Shown here: positions 61,549 through 64,000 of the stretch, piece by piece
Position numbering within the stretch: the stretch's first letter is position 1
How the letters are laid out: every line of letters begins with the position of its first letter
Source of the DNA: JAIVJG01 sp964236735
GTDB lineage: Bacteria; Acidobacteriota; Blastocatellia; Pyrinomonadales; Pyrinomonadaceae
Reading direction: 5' to 3'
DNA length: 64,000 nucleotides
NCBI GenBank assembly: GCA_964236735.1
Contig: CAXSFM010000002.1
Span: forward strand, 124,001-188,000
The notes under the pieces: model-generated
What the model was told of the DNA's origin: nothing
Seen by the model: only the letters and a program-made list of their open reading frames with translations
Database searches by the model: none
Program-made: the position numbers and the translations under genes

Positions 61549-62079
61549 ATGATGAAAAAGTCCATCACAACAAATCAGAATAATTTTTCCGCAAAGCGGA
61601 GACGGGCATTTCGCGCCGGCGTCTTCATGTGCATTTTGCTGGCGGCTGGCGCTGTGACGGCCATCGCCAAGTACGAGTCGGGAAGCGGCGGCGTCGCGTC
61701 GTCGCACGCCGAACAGAGCAGCGCTTCCGCTCAACCGACGAGCAATTACGTCTCGATAGAAGTTGGAGGAAAGAAATTGAAAGTGAACGCGCAGACGTTG
61801 CAGCAAGGGCCGCTGACGCCGGAGCAGTCGCGACAACTCGCCAACGCTCTCACAAATAACAAATCAAGTGACGGCCTCGTGCAGGTGCAGCAAGCCGACG
61901 GCACGGTCTCGGTGGATTTAGAGGGGCGTTTCCAGAATGTGATGATAGCGAAGAAGAGCGACGACGGCAGCGTCACTCAAGCGTGCGTGGACAATTCCGA
62001 AGCCGCCGCCGCATTTCTCAAGAGCGGGGAAGCGACCGCCGACTCAAGCGCCGACGCCAAGGCGGGAGCGAAAAAATAA
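61549..62079 (+). CDS. Secreted or membrane-anchored protein, partner of the metalloprotease gene
   Basis: 176 residues; AAAGGAAA lies upstream of the ATG. Basic N terminus (AKRRRAFRAGVFMC) and one hydrophobic segment (CILLAAGAVTAIA) used as signal or anchor. The outer part (NYVSIEVGGKKLKVNAQTLQ, GLVQVQQADGTVSVDLEGRF) is beta-rich with one Cys and ends in an Ala/Lys tail. No family recognised. Its TAA overlaps the ATG of the protease gene, so expression is coupled and a chaperone, propeptide or inhibitor role is possible. Confidence 0.78.
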   Translation: MMKKSITTNQNNFSAKRRRAFRAGVFMCILLAAGAVTAIAKYESGSGGVASSHAEQSSASAQPTSNYVSIEVGGKKLKVNAQTLQQGPLTPEQSRQLANALTNNKSSDGLVQVQQADGTVSVDLEGRFQNVMIAKKSDDGSVTQACVDNSEAAAAFLKSGEATADSSADAKAGAKK

Positions 62080-64000
62080 TGACCAGAGCCATCCTCGCAA
62101 AAGCCTTGACCGTGGTCTTCGCCCTGACCGTGATGCTGGCGGCGACTTCGCGCGACGCCTTCGCCTCGGCGGCCATTGTCATCTTAAACAACGACCCGGC
62201 GAACGTCGGATTCAACGACCGGACTCCGGTCAGTCCTATCGGGAACAATACGGGCACGACGCTCGGCCAACAGAGGCTCAATGCTTTTCAGTTTGCGGCG
62301 AATGTCTGGGGCGCGACGCTCAACAGCAACACTCCCATCACGATCCGCGCGAGTTGGACTGCGCTGTCCTGCACGGCGACGACGGCGACGCTCGGCTCGG
62401 CGGGAGCAGTCAGCGTCTTTCGCAACTTCCCGAATGCGCCGAACGCCGATACATGGTATGCGGCGGCGCTCGCCAACTCTCTGAGCGGAATTGATCTCAA
62501 TCCCAGTTCGCCGGAAATCAACGCACAATTTAACGTCAATCTCGGCAACACGGGATGTTTAGACGGCACGCATTTTTATCTCGGTCTCGACAATAATCAC
62601 GGCAGCGATGTTGACCTCGTCTCCGTACTCATGCACGAGTTCGCACACGGGCTGGGATTTCAGACCTTCACCAATTCAAGTACGGGCGTGCAATTTAACA
62701 ATCTCCCATCCGTGTACGACCGTTTTCTGACAGACGACACAACGGGAAAGACCTGGATTCAAATGACGGACGCCGAGCGGCAGGCTTCGGCCATCAACAC
62801 GGGCAATCTGGTCTGGGGCGGAGCGCAGGCTGACGGCGATCTGCGCGGCGTGTTAGGGTCGCCGCGCTTAAGGGTCAACGCGCCCGCGTCAATCGCCGCC
62901 AACTATGTGGTCGGCACGGCGGACTTCGGCCCGCACGTCGCGTCCGCAGGCACGACCGGAAGCGTCACGCAGGCTTCTCCCGCCGACGGGTGTACGGCGC
63001 TCGCGAACGCGGCAGCAGTCGCAGGCCGTCTGGCGTTGATTGATCGCGGCACTTGTAACTTCGTCGTGAAAGTCAAGAACGCGCAGAACGCGGGCGCGAT
63101 TGGCGTTATCGTCGTCAATAACCAAGCGGGCGGGGTGATTCAGATGGGCGGCGGCGACGCGACGATTATGATTCCGTCGCTGATGATTTCGCAGGCGGAC
63201 GGTAACACTTTGAAGAGTCAACTGACCGCCAATCTGAACGCCACGCTGTTGCTCGACACATCCGCGCTCAGTGGGGTGGACGCGCAGGGACGCGCGCTGA
63301 TGTTCGCGCCGAACCTGATTCAAAGCGGCTCTTCGGTTTCGCACTGGGATACGAGCCTGTTTCCGAATCAATTGATGGAGCCGAACAACAGCGGCGATCT
63401 GATCCACAGCGTTGCCGTCCCTGCCGACCTGACCACTTCGCAACTGCGCGATGTCGGTTGGTCGCTCAACCCGATAGGGGACGTGAACTTTTTCGTCCGC
63501 CAGCATTACCTCGACTTTCTGAATCGCCAGCCTGATGCGAGCGGGCAAAACTTCTGGCTAAACGATGTCTTCGGATGCGGCATAGATCAGTCGTGCGCGG
63601 AGGCGCATCGCATCAACGTCTCTGCCGCGTTCTTCCTCTCGATTGAGTTTCAGCAGACGGGAAATCTCGTCTATAAAATGTACAAAGCCGGTTTCGGCAA
63701 CCTCGCGGGCGAGCCTGTGCCCGTGCAGCGCGCCAACTTCATCGCCGACACCAGACAGATCGGAAACACGCCCACGCAAATCATCGTCGGGCAGGGCGAC
63801 TGGCAAACGCAGCTTGAGAATAACAAGCAGGCCTTCGCCCTCGCCTTCGTCCAGCGCGCGGCCTTCCAGTCGGCGCATGGCGCGCAGAACGCGGCCACCT
63901 ATGTTGACTCTCTGTTCACCAACGCCGGAGTGTCGCCGACAATCTCCGAGCGCAACGCGGCCATCAACGCTTTCGGCGGCGGCGGAGTCGCCGGACAGTC
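62079..64000 (+). CDS. Secreted HExxH metalloprotease with PA domain and DUF4214 (3' end outside window)
   Basis: About 640 codons visible from ATG 62079, open at the window edge. Signal peptide (ALTVVFALTVMLAATSRDAFA), then zinc motif MHEFAHGLGF (His186, Glu187, His190) in a helical stretch, a PA (protease-associated) domain at about 280-390 (ALIDRGTCNFVVKVKNAQNA, GAIGVIVVNNQ, IPSLMISQADG), DQMLEP-type continuation (HWDTSLFPNQLMEPN) and a DUF4214 region from about 470 (FFVRQHYLDFLNRQPDASGQ, CGIDQSCAEAHRINVSAAFF). The metzincin third ligand (His or Asp two residues past GF) is absent; position 196 is Thr. Coupled to the gene before it. Only the C-terminal end is missing. Confidence 0.9.
   Translation, partial: MTRAILAKALTVVFALTVMLAATSRDAFASAAIVILNNDPANVGFNDRTPVSPIGNNTGTTLGQQRLNAFQFAANVWGATLNSNTPITIRASWTALSCTATTATLGSAGAVSVFRNFPNAPNADTWYAAALANSLSGIDLNPSSPEINAQFNVNLGNTGCLDGTHFYLGLDNNHGSDVDLVSVLMHEFAHGLGFQTFTNSSTGVQFNNLPSVYDRFLTDDTTGKTWIQMTDAERQASAINTGNLVWGGAQADGDLRGVLGSPRLRVNAPASIAANYVVGTADFGPHVASAGTTGSVTQASPADGCTALANAAAVAGRLALIDRGTCNFVVKVKNAQNAGAIGVIVVNNQAGGVIQMGGGDATIMIPSLMISQADGNTLKSQLTANLNATLLLDTSALSGVDAQGRALMFAPNLIQSGSSVSHWDTSLFPNQLMEPNNSGDLIHSVAVPADLTTSQLRDVGWSLNPIGDVNFFVRQHYLDFLNRQPDASGQNFWLNDVFGCGIDQSCAEAHRINVSAAFFLSIEFQQTGNLVYKMYKAGFGNLAGEPVPVQRANFIADTRQIGNTPTQIIVGQGDWQTQLENNKQAFALAFVQRAAFQSAHGAQNAATYVDSLFTNAGVSPTISERNAAINAFGGGGVAGQ

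Noticed and set aside
29169..64000. A selenoprotein with in-frame TGA near selB
   Set aside because: I found no pair of collinear frames separated by TGA with family continuity in the genes that follow; this check by eye is not exhaustive.

Overview
The window looks like chromosomal DNA of a GC-rich, diderm, aerobic-type bacterium of the phylum Acidobacteriota, most likely class Blastocatellia. The pointers are: a secreted VWFA protein of the acidobacterial type, a TIGR02999-type ECF sigma factor directly upstream of a giant Ser/Thr kinase with TPRs, a fused membrane/spermidine-synthase-like protein, secreted proteases ending in DUF4214, a bacillithiol gene (bshA), and LPS genes (lpxA, lpxD, lpxB, lptD). 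The taxonomic call is inference from gene content; no rRNA or housekeeping marker is present. Most long antisense ORFs are shadows caused by GC-rich codon use.

Layout. 1-14888 is a nearly pure signalling block: a partial membrane GAF sensor, two small response regulators, two large hybrid histidine kinases (with a 165-bp identical stretch in their ATPase domains), an NtrC-type sigma54 activator, a REC/HD-GYP/HDOD protein, a REC/histidine kinase and a REC/HD-GYP protein. 15156-24000 holds secreted proteins of unknown function, an Fe-S/thiol group (nfu, bshA, nth), a zinc-ribbon/TonB-C membrane protein, a YacP-like nuclease and an FKBP isomerase. 24039-33306 has the VWFA protein, the spermidine-synthase-like membrane protein, selB, two small membrane proteins and hemB. 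33456-37335 is tRNA-Met followed by a probable copper locus (His/Met-rich secreted protein, TolC/CusC-like protein, two-domain multicopper oxidase). 37459-41990 is the ECF sigma/kinase pair. 42009-48400 has a methyltransferase, a Do-type protease, an ENPP-like phosphodiesterase, a DUF1622 protein, tRNA-Gln and a lone HisKA domain. 48568-57020 carries a radical SAM protein resembling membrane-spanning-lipid (tetraether) synthases beside lpxA-lpxD, lpxB and lptD, i.e. an envelope-lipid region. 57238-64000 has a large S8 protease and an HExxH metalloprotease (cut by the window edge), both ending in the same DUF4214 module.

The least explained signal is intergenic. At least nine gaps are filled by long imperfect or perfect palindromes whose arms are built from short reiterated words (for example GTGAATAGT, ATGAGTGATG, TTCAAAGTTCAA, CACAGAGGACAC). 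Several begin inside the upstream stop codon and end 4-11 nt before the next start codon, leaving no Shine-Dalgarno. A candidate small RNA or leader lies upstream of bshA, and a branched palindromic structure lies at the end of the radical SAM gene.
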